A stretch of 64,000 nucleotides of DNA from Aminobacterium colombiense DSM 12261 (GCF_000025885.1 NC_014011.1:1426001-1490000), one strand, 5' to 3'; counted from the first letter of the stretch, positions 24,825 through 34,855 are shown. Notes: generated by a model not told the origin, from the letters alone. Made by a program: numbers and translations.

Positions 24825-25109
24825 GGTATCATCTGACGTTACAACAATTCTATAGATCCGCTCACCTGGAAAAACCAGGTTATACTGGTCTCTCGCCAGA
24901 TGGGCCATCCCTTCCTGAGTTTTATAAAATTCGATCTTTTCACGGCATTCCTGGATCGTCCGGCTTTTTTCCATTAAATAGTTCATTCGGGTATCCACTA
25001 AAACTGAAAGGCGGCGTATGTCGCGAAGTTCCACGATATAGGCTGTTCCCATAATGGCTGTTATAAGAAACAGGACAACCGTTAAAAGAACCCACCGTAA
25101 CCGCGGCAT
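24804..25109 (-). CDS. Septum formation initiator (DivIC/FtsB-like) protein
   Basis: A small bitopic division protein: one membrane helix (WVLLTVVLFLITAIMGTAYIV), then an external coiled coil (RRLSVLVDTRMNYLMEKSRTIQECREKIEFYK) and the short motif QEGMAHLARDQYNLVFPGERIYRI typical of DivIC/FtsB. Such proteins join FtsL and DivIB/FtsQ at the septum. Start at 25109 (MPRLRW); an upstream ATG at 25133 adds eight residues. It overlaps the argS 3' end by 10 codon-shifted bases or fewer. Confidence 0.85.
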   Translation of the reverse strand: MPRLRWVLLTVVLFLITAIMGTAYIVELRDIRRLSVLVDTRMNYLMEKSRTIQECREKIEFYKTQEGMAHLARDQYNLVFPGERIYRIVVTSDDTLPENKQ

Positions 25110-25113
25110 GCCT

Positions 25114-26790
25114 TTACATCCTTTCCGGAGCACTCACTCCAAGAAGTTTTAAAGAGCGGGAAAGCACAGACTTCGATGCTTGCACAAGCAAAAGCCGCAT
25201 ATCCATAATATCCTGACGTTCCCCAAGTATGCGATTGGCATTATAAAAAGAATGAAAGTCCGCTGCCAGATCATAGGCAAAACTTACAATCACATGGGGA
25301 GCGCGGTCCAAAGCAGCCCGTTTCACTTCCTGGGGGAAGAGGGAAAGACGATTGACTAGTTTTTTCTCTTCGTCAGAAACAAGAAGCTCTGGGTTAAACC
25401 CAGCAAGACCGGGCATTGGGATATGCCTGTTTTCTGCCTCTTTGAGAACGCTGCAAATGCGCGCATGGGCGTACTGAACATAGTACACTGGATTTTCATT
25501 AGAGGATTGCTTGGCCAGCTCCAGATCAAAATCAAGATGGCTGTCGCTCCGCCTCATAACAAAGAAATATCTCGTTGCATCTACACCGACTTCATCCATA
25601 ACGTCCCTTAATGTTACAAATTGTCCTGAACGGGTAGACATAGCAACTTGTTCGCCGCCTCGCAAAAGATTTACGAACTGGATCAGTACGACTTCAAGAC
25701 TTCCTCTTTCCTTGCCCAGAGCCTCCACTCCCGCTTTCATTCGGGGGACATATCCATGATGGTCAGCTCCCCAAACGTCAATCACCCTTTGAAAGCCCCG
25801 ACTAAATTTTTCCATATGATAGGTAATATCTGAGGCGAAATAGGTTGGCACACCGTTATTCCGAATGAGAACGCGATCCTTTTCATCTCCGAAGGCTGTG
25901 GCCCTAAACCAGAGCGCCCCTTCTTCCTCATAGGCGTACCCATGTTTATTGAGCATCTCCATAGCCTGGGGAACTAAATTCCTGTCGTAGAGACTCTTCT
26001 CTGAAAACCAGACATCATATGCAACGCCAAAATCTGCAAGGTCTTTTTTAATGCCTTCCAGGATGCGGCCTGCTGCGTAGGTCTGAAAGAAACCGAGGCT
26101 CTCTTCAAGGGGCAAAGAAAGGAAACGGTCCCCCTCCTGGTCGATGATCTCCCTCGCTAGGTCGTATATATACTCGCCTTTATAGGCATCTTCCGGAAAT
26201 GGAGCACGTTCCGGGCAGTTTAGAAGCTTGAAGTATCTGGACTGTGTTGAACGCCCCAGAATCTCCATCTGCAATCCGGCATCATTAATATAATATTCTT
26301 TCTCCACCTGCCACCCGGTAAAGTCAAGGATCCTTGCAATAATGTCACCAACAGCGGCACCCCGACCATGACCCACATGAAGGGGGCCGGTAGGATTGGC
26401 GCTTACAAATTCCACCTGAACCTTTTCTCCTCCGCCTATATTCTGGCGACCGTAATCATCGTCAAGGGTAATAATATCTTTTACAACTTCCCCCATCCAC
26501 TTTTTAGAGAGGCGAAAATTGATAAAACCTGGACCGGCAATTTCTACCGCCGTAAAATAATCACAATCAGCCAACCGGCTCACAATTTGCTCGGCCAGTT
26601 TTCTCGGATTGTCATGGAATATTCTCGCCAGCTGCATGGCCGCGTTTGTTGCCCAATCTCCGTGCCCCTCGTTTTTCGGTTTTTCAATAGCAAACTCAGG
26701 AATATCATCAATTGCAACATTTTTTTCTTCTGCCATGGATAGGACCGCTTCATCCAGAAGCTGGCGAAGGGTCCGCAATACATCTGCCAT
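25114..26790 (-). CDS. argS: Arginyl-tRNA synthetase
   Basis: Class I synthetase charging tRNA-Arg. N-terminal Add1-type domain (about residues 1-90), HIGH-like motif NPTGPLHVGHGRGAAVGD, the MSTRSG sequence that replaces KMSKS in this enzyme, and the C-terminal anticodon-binding helices ending LKLLGVSAPERM. 558 residues, complete. The ATG follows GGAGGTG. It is 21 bases behind the exported DUF3857-like gene. Confidence 0.97.
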   Translation of the reverse strand: MADVLRTLRQLLDEAVLSMAEEKNVAIDDIPEFAIEKPKNEGHGDWATNAAMQLARIFHDNPRKLAEQIVSRLADCDYFTAVEIAGPGFINFRLSKKWMGEVVKDIITLDDDYGRQNIGGGEKVQVEFVSANPTGPLHVGHGRGAAVGDIIARILDFTGWQVEKEYYINDAGLQMEILGRSTQSRYFKLLNCPERAPFPEDAYKGEYIYDLAREIIDQEGDRFLSLPLEESLGFFQTYAAGRILEGIKKDLADFGVAYDVWFSEKSLYDRNLVPQAMEMLNKHGYAYEEEGALWFRATAFGDEKDRVLIRNNGVPTYFASDITYHMEKFSRGFQRVIDVWGADHHGYVPRMKAGVEALGKERGSLEVVLIQFVNLLRGGEQVAMSTRSGQFVTLRDVMDEVGVDATRYFFVMRRSDSHLDFDLELAKQSSNENPVYYVQYAHARICSVLKEAENRHIPMPGLAGFNPELLVSDEEKKLVNRLSLFPQEVKRAALDRAPHVIVSFAYDLAADFHSFYNANRILGERQDIMDMRLLLVQASKSVLSRSLKLLGVSAPERM

Positions 26791-26811
26791 TCTTACACCT
26801 CCGATAAAGAC

Positions 26812-28635
26812 TTACTTTGCACGCAGGGGCAGTGTCTTCGTATTAAAATCGGCAAAACGCCGCAGGGATTCGCTAAGGGCAGAGGCCAAGGAACCATCAA
26901 AACGATCCACAGACACAACTACTCTGGCGCTACCATTCACTGTATGTTTTTTCTTTTTATAGGTCAGATTTTCATAATACTTTACTTTTCCCATATCTTT
27001 ACCTGACGTACCTGGAAGGGCAAGAACGCTCATGGAATCAGGAATGCGAAGGTCATATTCCATCTCTACAGCAAATGGAAACTGCACGGAAAAAGGAGAG
27101 CGGACAGTCACTAGTTCCTTCAGGCATCGCGGAGTAAAAGTTGGAAGCTTTACCAGCATCTGCTTACCTGAAGCTCCAGTAATCGCTCCAAACACCTTTA
27201 CGGGGAAGATTATTTCATAGCCATATTTCAGCTTCTTTATTTCCCCTTGTCCGCTATCGAACTGGAGCCCCGTGCTGTTTGAAAGAATAGAGGCAGCCGT
27301 TGAAATATCAGGTGTCTTCCCTCCAAAGAAAAGTCCCGCCCATCCGTTTCGCAACAAGAAAGAGGCATGCCCGGAAAGATAACCGCTCTCGTCAAGGTTC
27401 AGATTCCAGCGAAGGGAAAGTCGATGATCCGCTGCGCCGCCTCCCTGAATAACATCGGATGTAAGTTTTCTGTCAACAATGCCGCATATCCTGCTGCCCC
27501 ATAGAGAGGGAGGGGTGTTGCCCAAAGAAAGCCCCTGCCGAATGTCGAAATAGAAAGTGCCGCTGCCAGGGATAGAAGCTTCAAGGATCGGCTTTAGAAG
27601 AAAACCCCTGGTTACAGGCGTATCCTTTGCAATGTCTGCCGCTGTAACCCATTTCAGATTCACCTGCCACCCCGCGAGGGGCAGCCATCGGGCGAGAATG
27701 ATTGTCTTTTCCCAATCCGACCAGGCACCTTTCTCAGGGATCACTGTCCTCAAAAGATTATCCGCCACGAAATCCGGAAAGGACGGCTGATTCTTTACAT
27801 ACTGAATAATTTCATTACCGGCTTTCATATGGTTTGCATTTTTTGCTATGGAAACCACCGATGCAGGGGCATCGGGTACAGTAACACCTTCCATTGACTG
27901 AAAAAGGCGATAATAAGCATCTTCCCCCTGCTGCATGCTAAAGGCTATAAAAGGTTCGAAAGAGCTTAGAAGAGATGTCCCTCGCCATATGGGGCGATTG
28001 ACTATATGCCATAGATATCGATCTCGCCCGGCCTGTTTCTGGAGTACTGGTTCGTCGTTCTCACTGGCAAGCCAGGAGAATGATGAACCAGCGGGCACAT
28101 CCACTGTAATGAACTGCTCCCATAGGGGGAGGGTCAGGCCTGTTCTCACATAGCCATCCACCCCTAGTTTTCGAGGAGATCGGACCCTATAGGAAAGAAC
28201 CCAGATAACTTCATCTCTTGCAGGGAAATGCACATGATAAAGGGAACGGCCTTCCACTTCCTGAGAAGAAACCTCTGCCGTTTTTATCAACAGAGCGGAA
28301 GCAGGATCATACACTTCCGCCTTCATAATTTCGACAGAACCTCCTTCGGGAGCTGGCAAAGACCAATCCTGCCAGGAAGGGTCAATAGTATCCCGCACAA
28401 GCACTACCCAGCAGATATCAGTTTCCATACTGCCATCGGCAAGCAATGTGTAGTGGTGGTCCTTCAACCAGACGATACCTTGCGCCTTTTCATAAAGGGA
28501 AAAATCCGGGGCTTCCTGAACAAGTCGCTGTATGTCAATATCCGAAGCCGCCATAGCTGGTGAAAGCAACACTGTCCCCGCTAAAATCGCCAGAATGGCC
28601 ACATTCAAAGCTATTTTTAAAATGTTCCGGCCCAT
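26812..28635 (-). CDS. Exported DUF3857-like protein of unknown function
   Basis: 607 residues starting with a clear signal peptide (ILKIALNVAILAILAGTVLLS, cut near AMAASD). The N-terminal half (HHYTLLADGSMETDICWVVLVRD, SVEIMKAEVYDPASALLI, DEVIWVLSYRVRS) looks like the DUF3857 beta-domain often placed before transglutaminase-like domains; I do not see a convincing Cys-His-Asp triad in the rest, so catalysis is doubtful. No C-terminal anchor. Start 28635 is set by GAGGAGGG 8 bases upstream; the frame stays open 80 codons further into secA. Lies between secA and argS. Function unknown; a periplasmic role is inferred. Confidence 0.75.
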   Translation of the reverse strand: MGRNILKIALNVAILAILAGTVLLSPAMAASDIDIQRLVQEAPDFSLYEKAQGIVWLKDHHYTLLADGSMETDICWVVLVRDTIDPSWQDWSLPAPEGGSVEIMKAEVYDPASALLIKTAEVSSQEVEGRSLYHVHFPARDEVIWVLSYRVRSPRKLGVDGYVRTGLTLPLWEQFITVDVPAGSSFSWLASENDEPVLQKQAGRDRYLWHIVNRPIWRGTSLLSSFEPFIAFSMQQGEDAYYRLFQSMEGVTVPDAPASVVSIAKNANHMKAGNEIIQYVKNQPSFPDFVADNLLRTVIPEKGAWSDWEKTIILARWLPLAGWQVNLKWVTAADIAKDTPVTRGFLLKPILEASIPGSGTFYFDIRQGLSLGNTPPSLWGSRICGIVDRKLTSDVIQGGGAADHRLSLRWNLNLDESGYLSGHASFLLRNGWAGLFFGGKTPDISTAASILSNSTGLQFDSGQGEIKKLKYGYEIIFPVKVFGAITGASGKQMLVKLPTFTPRCLKELVTVRSPFSVQFPFAVEMEYDLRIPDSMSVLALPGTSGKDMGKVKYYENLTYKKKKHTVNGSARVVVSVDRFDGSLASALSESLRRFADFNTKTLPLRAK

Positions 28636-28660
28636 ACCCGTTACCCTCCTCTTGTTATCA

Positions 28661-31336
28661 TTAGGCATTTTTGCCGCAGCAATACTTATACTTTTTGCCG
28701 CTGCCGCACGGACAAGGATCATTGCGCCCAACTTTGGGCCCCTTCCGTATGGGTTGATGTTTTTCTGTACCCACTCCGGCTCCGGGAACCTCCCTCGAAA
28801 GGATTGGCATAGCAAAGTCTCTGCTCTCTCTAAGGCTTTGCCGATCAGGACTTCTGCGAGTTTCCTCAGAAACAACCGTAACCCTGAAAGCCAGCTCGGA
28901 AATAGACTCTCGCACCCGTCCCATCATAGATTGGAAAAGGTTATATGATTCAAACTGGTATTCAAGAAGAGGATCTTTTTGACCTATGGCTCGCAGTCCG
29001 ATACCCCTTCTCAGCTCGTCCATTGCAAGGAGATGATCTTTCCAGCTCGTATCAAGGGTATGGAGGACGATGAATCTCATCAGCTCATCCGCCACTAAAG
29101 GGCCAAGATTCTCTATCTTCCGAATGAAACGGGACTCCACTTCCTGCTTTATCTGTTCAGACACTTCCGGTAAGAGGCGGCTGCTGTCAACACTTTTTAA
29201 ATAGGGTTCGAAACCCGGGCCGAAAAGTCCCCTTAGCCTCGCTTCCGCCCGCTCTGGTTCAGGTTCCCCTTCTTCGGGGAAATAATGATTCAGCACATCA
29301 TCTACAACACCAGTTGCCACATCCCGTGTGTGGTCAATAATGTTTTTGTCTTCGAGAATTCTATGACGCTCACCATACACGGCTTCCCGCTGCTGGTTCA
29401 TGACATTGTCGTAGGACAAAAGCTGACGGCGTATATCAAAATGCATTTGCTCCACTTTCTTCTGGGCCGATTCGATAGCTTTCGTAAGAAGGTTGTGTTC
29501 TATAGCTTCCCCTTCTTCCATACCTAATTTTTCCATTATGCCCTGAATACGCTCGGAACCAAAGAGTCTTAAAAGATCATCTTCAAGGGAGAGATAAAAA
29601 CGGCTTGATCCCGGATCTCCCTGTCGGCCGGACCGGCCCCTCAGCTGGTTATCAATCCTTCTCGATTCGTGACGCTCCGTACCTATGATCTTGAGACCGC
29701 CTTTATCAAGAACCTCATCCCGTTCTTTAGCGCATATCTGCCGATACTCTTCAAGAAGCTGCTGATATTTTGAAGGATCCAGATCTTCAACATTGCCTTC
29801 TTTTCGAAGAGTTTCTTTTGCCAGGAAATCTGGGTTCCCGCCCAATACAATATCAGTACCTCGGCCAGCCATGTTCGTCGCCACGGTAACCGCTCCAAAC
29901 CGCCCCGCCTGCGCAACGATCTGAGCTTCTTTTTCGTGATATTTGGCATTCAGGACCTGGTGAGGAATTTTACGGGCTTTCAGCAACTTGCTAATGCGTT
30001 CTGAGTTCTCAATGGATGTTGTTCCCACAAGTACCGGCTGACCATTACTATAGGTCTCTTCCACTTCCTCTGCCACGGCGTGGAATTTTTCAAGGGATGT
30101 GCGGTAGATTACATCAGGGAAATCGCTTCGCACCATAGGCTTATTGGTAGGTACCACAATGACATCCAGACCATAGATCTCTTTAAACTCCTCTGATTCA
30201 GTAACAGCAGTACCGGTCATTCCCGCCAGTTTCCTGTACATCCGGAAATAATTCTGCAAAGTTATGGTGGCAAGAGTCTGGCTTTCTCTGCCAACTCTGA
30301 CTTTTTCCTTCGCCTCGATGGCCTGATGCAACCCATCAGAATAGCGCCGGCCAAACATTAGCCGGCCGGTAAATTCATCTACGATTATAATTTCCCCATC
30401 TTTTACAACGTAATGAACGTCTTTTTGAAAAAGCACGTGGGCTTTAACGGCCTGCACTATTCGGTGGGCAAGATCTGAATTGGCAGCATCAGAAAAAAGC
30501 CCGGGCATTTTAAGCAAGTTCTCACAGCGAGCTATTCCATCTTCTGTAAAGGCTACGTTCCGCTCTTTCTCGTCTTTTTCGAAATCCCGACCCTCTTTGA
30601 GTTGCCTTGCGATCTGATCCGCAGTAGTGTACATCTCTACGTTGTCTTCTGATGGGCCGGAAATGATAAGAGGGGTTCGAGCTTCGTCAATCAAAATAGA
30701 GTCAACTTCGTCAACAATGCAAAAATGATGCCCCCGCTGGACAAGCTGATCTTTAGCCACAGCCATGTTATCTCGAAGATAGTCGAAGCCAAACTCACTG
30801 TTCGTTCCGTAAGTTACGTCAGAAAGATACGCTTCTTTTCTTTCTTTCTGATCCATATAAGCATAAATACACTTTACTGAGAGACCGAGAAAACGATAGA
30901 TAGGTCCCATCCATTCTGCGTCACGCTTCGCAAGGTAGTCATTCACTGTAACCACATGTACTCCATTGCCGGAAAGGGCATTAAGCACTACCGCAAGGGT
31001 GGCCACAAGTGTCTTCCCTTCGCCAGTCTTCATTTCTGTTATCTTGCCTTCGTGAAGAGCCATGCCTCCCATTAGCTGTACGTCGAAATGGCGGAGGCCA
31101 AGAGTTCTCCTTGAAACTTCCCTTACAAGGGCAAAAACCTCTACAAGAAGATTGTCAAGGCTTTCTCCTTCGTTAGCTCGTCTTTTGAAGTCTGCAACCA
31201 AAGAGCGAAGGTCTTCATCACTTTTCGCACTATACTCTGGCTCCAGCCCGTTGATATCATCAGCTATCTGACGATATCTTTTCAGCGCCCGTTCATTGGG
31301 GTCTAAACCAAGAACGCGCTTTAGGCCTTTCAACAT
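28661..31336 (-). CDS. secA: Preprotein translocase ATPase SecA
   Basis: The motor that pushes unfolded proteins through SecYEG. 891 residues: Walker A EMKTGEGKTLVATLA, DEAD-like FCIVDEVDSILIDEARTPLIISG, TNMAGRGTDIVLGG, QLRGRSGRQGDPGSS, helical scaffold and wing domains, and a C-terminal zinc tail VGRNDPCPCGSGKKYKYCCG that contacts SecB or ribosomes. Complete, ATG start. The following exported gene starts 25 bases behind its stop. Confidence 0.98.
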   Translation of the reverse strand: MLKGLKRVLGLDPNERALKRYRQIADDINGLEPEYSAKSDEDLRSLVADFKRRANEGESLDNLLVEVFALVREVSRRTLGLRHFDVQLMGGMALHEGKITEMKTGEGKTLVATLAVVLNALSGNGVHVVTVNDYLAKRDAEWMGPIYRFLGLSVKCIYAYMDQKERKEAYLSDVTYGTNSEFGFDYLRDNMAVAKDQLVQRGHHFCIVDEVDSILIDEARTPLIISGPSEDNVEMYTTADQIARQLKEGRDFEKDEKERNVAFTEDGIARCENLLKMPGLFSDAANSDLAHRIVQAVKAHVLFQKDVHYVVKDGEIIIVDEFTGRLMFGRRYSDGLHQAIEAKEKVRVGRESQTLATITLQNYFRMYRKLAGMTGTAVTESEEFKEIYGLDVIVVPTNKPMVRSDFPDVIYRTSLEKFHAVAEEVEETYSNGQPVLVGTTSIENSERISKLLKARKIPHQVLNAKYHEKEAQIVAQAGRFGAVTVATNMAGRGTDIVLGGNPDFLAKETLRKEGNVEDLDPSKYQQLLEEYRQICAKERDEVLDKGGLKIIGTERHESRRIDNQLRGRSGRQGDPGSSRFYLSLEDDLLRLFGSERIQGIMEKLGMEEGEAIEHNLLTKAIESAQKKVEQMHFDIRRQLLSYDNVMNQQREAVYGERHRILEDKNIIDHTRDVATGVVDDVLNHYFPEEGEPEPERAEARLRGLFGPGFEPYLKSVDSSRLLPEVSEQIKQEVESRFIRKIENLGPLVADELMRFIVLHTLDTSWKDHLLAMDELRRGIGLRAIGQKDPLLEYQFESYNLFQSMMGRVRESISELAFRVTVVSEETRRSPDRQSLRESRDFAMPILSREVPGAGVGTEKHQPIRKGPKVGRNDPCPCGSGKKYKYCCGKNA

Positions 31337-31385
31337 TTACTTCACCTCAATAAATAATATACGATGATCGTTCCACAAGAGTTTA

Positions 31386-32642
31386 TTATATGCCGTCCGG
31401 GAGTAACGGGTCAAAAGTATTTTTACTGCCTGCCATCATAAGGGCAAAAACTTTTGTCTCATTCACGAGATGGGTAATTTCACAATATTCATTTGGCATA
31501 TGGGCCACATCAGCTTCTTGCCCCCAGACAACTGCCGGAATGCCATTTTTTCTAAAATAGGCAGCACAGGTCCCGCCCCCTACTCCGCCTATCACCGGCG
31601 CAAAAGAATAAACTTCCTTAACTGCTTCTGAAAGAAGCTTAACCACAAGCGCATCAGATGGGGTGGGGCTTGTGGAATCGGTTCGCTGGAGTACGGTTAT
31701 GTCGATTTCGGCGCCACTTTTCTGCTCCTCCGAATGGGCAATATGCTCCATAACCTTCAACACTCCATCTACATTGATCGAAGGCAGTATACGACAATCA
31801 AGACAGAAGACCTCTTTGCCGGGAATAGTGTTTACGTTGCTCACGTTAGCTAATCGCCGAGTAGGCTCAAAAGTGGAAAGGGGGGGAGAAAAAAGCTCAT
31901 TCTTTTCTGGGAAGGCTTCGTGGAGGGCCCCATCGAGTTTCATGGCAAATTCGTTGGTAATTCGGCAAGCGTTAAGGCCAAGGTCAGGCCTACTTCCATG
32001 AACCTGCTTCCCTGTCACTGTCCATTGGACCCACAGGATGCTTTTTTCAGCAACTTCAATAAAATCTCCCTGTTCATTTCCACCATCTGGAACAACCACA
32101 AGGTCATCTGAACTGAAAAGCCCTTCTTTGATAAGATACTGTATGCCGTATAGACTGCCCAGCTCTTCATCCGCTACAAAGCAGAGGCATACCTCGTATT
32201 CCGGCACAATATTCTGCTCTTTCAATGCCGCAGCGGCAAAAATACTGGCTATGAGCTCTTGTCCATTGTCACTGCTGCCCCGCCCAAATATACGGCCATC
32301 TTTTATAGAAGCCTTGAAGGGGCTAGTGTTCCAAAGGGTGGAATCTCCCTCTGGAACCACATCCATGTGTGTGATGATCCAAAGGCGTTTTTTTGTTCTG
32401 CCTGGAATACGCACTATAAGATTAGGGCGATACTTTTCTGGCGCCTTCTCATCAGGGGCATTATGCCATTCTGCTTCCGGAAGGCCTTTTTCTAGTAGAA
32501 GCTTCGCAATAAAGCGCGCTTTTTCCACCTCTCCTATCCCTCCGTCATGAGGAGAGATAGCGGGGAAGCCAATAAGCTGAGCCAGACTTTCAACCATTTG
32601 ATTTTTCATTCTGTCTATATAGGCAACTATATTTTCTCCCAT
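31386..32642 (-). CDS. M20-family metallopeptidase
   Basis: A two-zinc exopeptidase or deacylase of the M20 family (ArgE/DapE/CPG2-like). Seen: metal ligands in WIITHMDVVPEG and GRGSSDNGQ, the catalytic EE in FVADEELGSLYG, the lid-domain His in GKQVHGSRPDLGLNA, and VAHMPNEYCEI for the last zinc ligand. 418 residues. Start 32642 (MGENIV) has AAGGTGG 8 bases ahead and overlaps the pgsA 3' end by no bases beyond the ribosome site. The substrate is unknown; dipeptide or N-acyl amino acid use would suit an amino-acid fermenter. Confidence 0.88.
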   Translation of the reverse strand: MGENIVAYIDRMKNQMVESLAQLIGFPAISPHDGGIGEVEKARFIAKLLLEKGLPEAEWHNAPDEKAPEKYRPNLIVRIPGRTKKRLWIITHMDVVPEGDSTLWNTSPFKASIKDGRIFGRGSSDNGQELIASIFAAAALKEQNIVPEYEVCLCFVADEELGSLYGIQYLIKEGLFSSDDLVVVPDGGNEQGDFIEVAEKSILWVQWTVTGKQVHGSRPDLGLNACRITNEFAMKLDGALHEAFPEKNELFSPPLSTFEPTRRLANVSNVNTIPGKEVFCLDCRILPSINVDGVLKVMEHIAHSEEQKSGAEIDITVLQRTDSTSPTPSDALVVKLLSEAVKEVYSFAPVIGGVGGGTCAAYFRKNGIPAVVWGQEADVAHMPNEYCEITHLVNETKVFALMMAGSKNTFDPLLPDGI

Positions 32643-32658
32643 ATGGAAATCCACCTTC

Positions 32659-33228
32659 TTACGAAGCGTCAAAAATGATGTTTCGCCCTTTTATGAGATA
32701 TTCCATGCCAGACCACACTGTGAGAATCATGGCCACCCACATAGCGAGGAGCCCCCCTGGAAAATTGAATATTAACAGCGATATGGCAATGATCTGACTT
32801 ACCGTTTTGAGTTTACCCATAGGTGAGGCGGCGATAACTATCCCTTCTGCCGCAGCTACAAGACGGATGCCCGTAACAACAAAATCCCGGGAGATAATGA
32901 CCACCACTATCCATGCAGGTAAACGTTGTAATTCTACGAGGGAGATTAAAGCCGCAACCACAAGAATCTTATCCGCCAGAGGGTCTATAAATTTGCCAAG
33001 ATTGGTAACGATGCCTTTCTTACGGGCAATGTAGCCATCGGCAGTATCGGTGAGAGCCGCAAGAATAAAGACAAATCCAGCAATAAGGTCTCCATAGCTT
33101 ACCTCGACCCCCAGTTTTTCAAGGATAAGAACTGGAGTGCTTATTTTTAGGGTCAAAAAGATGACCACTAAGGGAGTCAAAAAAACTCGTAACAGACTTA
33201 ACATGTTCGGAACATTCAGGGCAGACAT
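32659..33228 (-). CDS. pgsA: CDP-diacylglycerol-glycerol-3-phosphate 3-phosphatidyltransferase
   Basis: Makes phosphatidylglycerol phosphate at the inner membrane. The CDP-alcohol phosphotransferase motif is complete: DGYIARKKGIVTNLGKFIDP and the following LADK. N-terminus NVPNMLSLLRVFLTP is typical; about five to six membrane helices in 189 residues. GGAGG stands 14 bases before the ATG. It is followed closely by the M20 peptidase gene. Confidence 0.95.
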   Translation of the reverse strand: MSALNVPNMLSLLRVFLTPLVVIFLTLKISTPVLILEKLGVEVSYGDLIAGFVFILAALTDTADGYIARKKGIVTNLGKFIDPLADKILVVAALISLVELQRLPAWIVVVIISRDFVVTGIRLVAAAEGIVIAASPMGKLKTVSQIIAISLLIFNFPGGLLAMWVAMILTVWSGMEYLIKGRNIIFDAS

Positions 33229-33290
33229 TTAGTCTTGTCGCCTCCTCAACCAAATTATCGGCGCCATACCGCGCTTCTCCATATTATGAC

Positions 33291-33328
33291 ACAAAGCAGG
33301 GGCCGGCAAGACTCGGCCCCTGCTTTGT
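33291..33328 (-). terminator. Terminator behind livF
   Basis: A perfect 15 bp inverted repeat (ACAAAGCAGGGGCCG with an 8-base loop) lies 27 bases after the livF stop. The stem ends in TTTGT, a short T-run. Confidence 0.85.
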
Positions 33329-33354
33329 AGCTGTAAATATTATATTACCTATTC

Positions 33355-34074
33355 TTAGCCGCCTAGATATGCCTCTTTAACTCTTGGGTTTTTCAGCAAA
33401 TCCTCGCCCGGGCCAGAGAGAACAATGCTTCCTACCTCAAGAATATAAGCATGATGGGCAACTTTCAACGCGGCAAAAGCATTTTGCTCAACAAGAAGAA
33501 CTGTTTTCCCCTGAGCGTTTATTTCCCGAATTATATCAAAAACTTCCTTAACAAGCATGGGGGCAAGGCCAAGGGAGGGCTCGTCCATCATCACAAGGTC
33601 TGGGCGGCTCATAAGAGCTCTGCCCACGGCAAGCATTTGCTGTTCCCCTCCCGATAGGGTTCCCCCCTTCTGCCATGCCCTCTCTCTAAGGCGGGGGAAA
33701 AGAGAATACACGTGGTCCATATCCTTTTCAATTCCCTCCTTATCATCTCTGATGTAAGCACCTAAAAGAAGGTTTTCCTCCACTGTGAGATGGGGAAGGA
33801 TACGCCGCCCCTCAGGACTCATGGCAATGCCTTTTTTTACTATGAATTCAGGAGTCTTCCCTAATATATTCTCCTCAACCCCTTCATTACTGGTGTAGAG
33901 AATCTTTCCCTTCGCAGACCGGACAAGGCCGGCTATGCTCCGAATAGTACTGCTCTTACCGGCTCCATTTGCGCCAATCAACGTAACTATCTTCCCCTTG
34001 GGAATATGAAGACTTATGCCTTTTACGGCATGAATTCCTCCATAGTAAACGTGAAGTTCCTCTATTTTAAGCAT
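33355..34074 (-). CDS. livF: Branched-chain amino acid ABC transporter ATP-binding protein LivF
   Basis: One of two ATPases of the high-affinity leucine/isoleucine/valine importer. Walker A LIGANGAGKSSTIRS, signature TLSGGEQQMLAVGRAL, Walker B LVMMDEPSLGLAP and the LivF-type end VKEAYLGG. 239 residues. The start overlaps the livG 3' end by 8 bases. Last gene of livKHMGF, followed by a terminator. Confidence 0.96.
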   Translation of the reverse strand: MLKIEELHVYYGGIHAVKGISLHIPKGKIVTLIGANGAGKSSTIRSIAGLVRSAKGKILYTSNEGVEENILGKTPEFIVKKGIAMSPEGRRILPHLTVEENLLLGAYIRDDKEGIEKDMDHVYSLFPRLRERAWQKGGTLSGGEQQMLAVGRALMSRPDLVMMDEPSLGLAPMLVKEVFDIIREINAQGKTVLLVEQNAFAALKVAHHAYILEVGSIVLSGPGEDLLKNPRVKEAYLGG

Positions 34075-34855
34075 TTTTCACGTACTCCTCTCCAAGGTAG
34101 GCTTCTATAACCCTAGGGTTAGACTGTATCTCGTCTGGATTTCCTTCCGCTATGAGTTTGCCGTAATCAAGAACCCAGATATATTCACAAATTCCCATAA
34201 CAACCTTCATATCATGTTCGATAAGAAGGATAGTTAAATTAAACTCGTCGCGAATTCTGCGTATAAAGGACATGAGGTCAACAGTTTCCAGTGGGTTCAT
34301 GCCGGCTGCGGGTTCATCTAGAAGCAAGAAGCTCGGATCTGTGGCGAGAGCCCTGGCTATTTCAAGACGACGTTGCGCTCCATAAGGCAGAGAGCTCGAA
34401 AGTACGTTGGCATCTTGAGCCAAAGACACAGATTGCAGCAACTTCATAGACTTTTCACGAATTTCCTTCTCTTCCTGAATCATGGATGGCACTGGGAAAG
34501 GAGCCATCCACCACTTGCTTTTCTGCCGTACATGGCAGCCTATCATAACATTCTGCAAAACCGTCTCATTGGAAAAAAGACGTATATTCTGAAATGTTCG
34601 GGCAATGCCCGACTCACATACCTTGTTCGGAGGAAAACCTGTAATATTATCTTCATTGAAGAAGATATTGCCCTCTGTGGGCTTATAAAAACCTGTAATC
34701 ATATTAAAAACAGTAGTCTTCCCTGCGCCATTAGGACCTATCAGCCCAACAATGCTTCCCTTCGGAACTGCCATATTAAAAGAGTTTACTGCCGTTAACC
34801 CGCCGAAACACATGGTGAGCCCCTTTGTTTCAAGCACAGCTTTAGGCTGGTTCAT
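34067..34855 (-). CDS. livG: Branched-chain amino acid ABC transporter ATP-binding protein LivG
   Basis: Second ATPase of the Liv importer. Walker A LIGPNGAGKTTVFNMITG, Walker B FLLLDEPAAGMNP, HDMKVVM switch His, and the LivG-specific insert between them. The start at 34855 (MNQPKAV) has a GGGGGGAAG site ahead and overlaps the livM stop by 4 bases; a more upstream ATG at 34900 lies inside livM. 262 residues. The family's C-terminal NPRVIEAYLGE is present. Confidence 0.96.
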   Translation of the reverse strand: MNQPKAVLETKGLTMCFGGLTAVNSFNMAVPKGSIVGLIGPNGAGKTTVFNMITGFYKPTEGNIFFNEDNITGFPPNKVCESGIARTFQNIRLFSNETVLQNVMIGCHVRQKSKWWMAPFPVPSMIQEEKEIREKSMKLLQSVSLAQDANVLSSSLPYGAQRRLEIARALATDPSFLLLDEPAAGMNPLETVDLMSFIRRIRDEFNLTILLIEHDMKVVMGICEYIWVLDYGKLIAEGNPDEIQSNPRVIEAYLGEEYVKNA

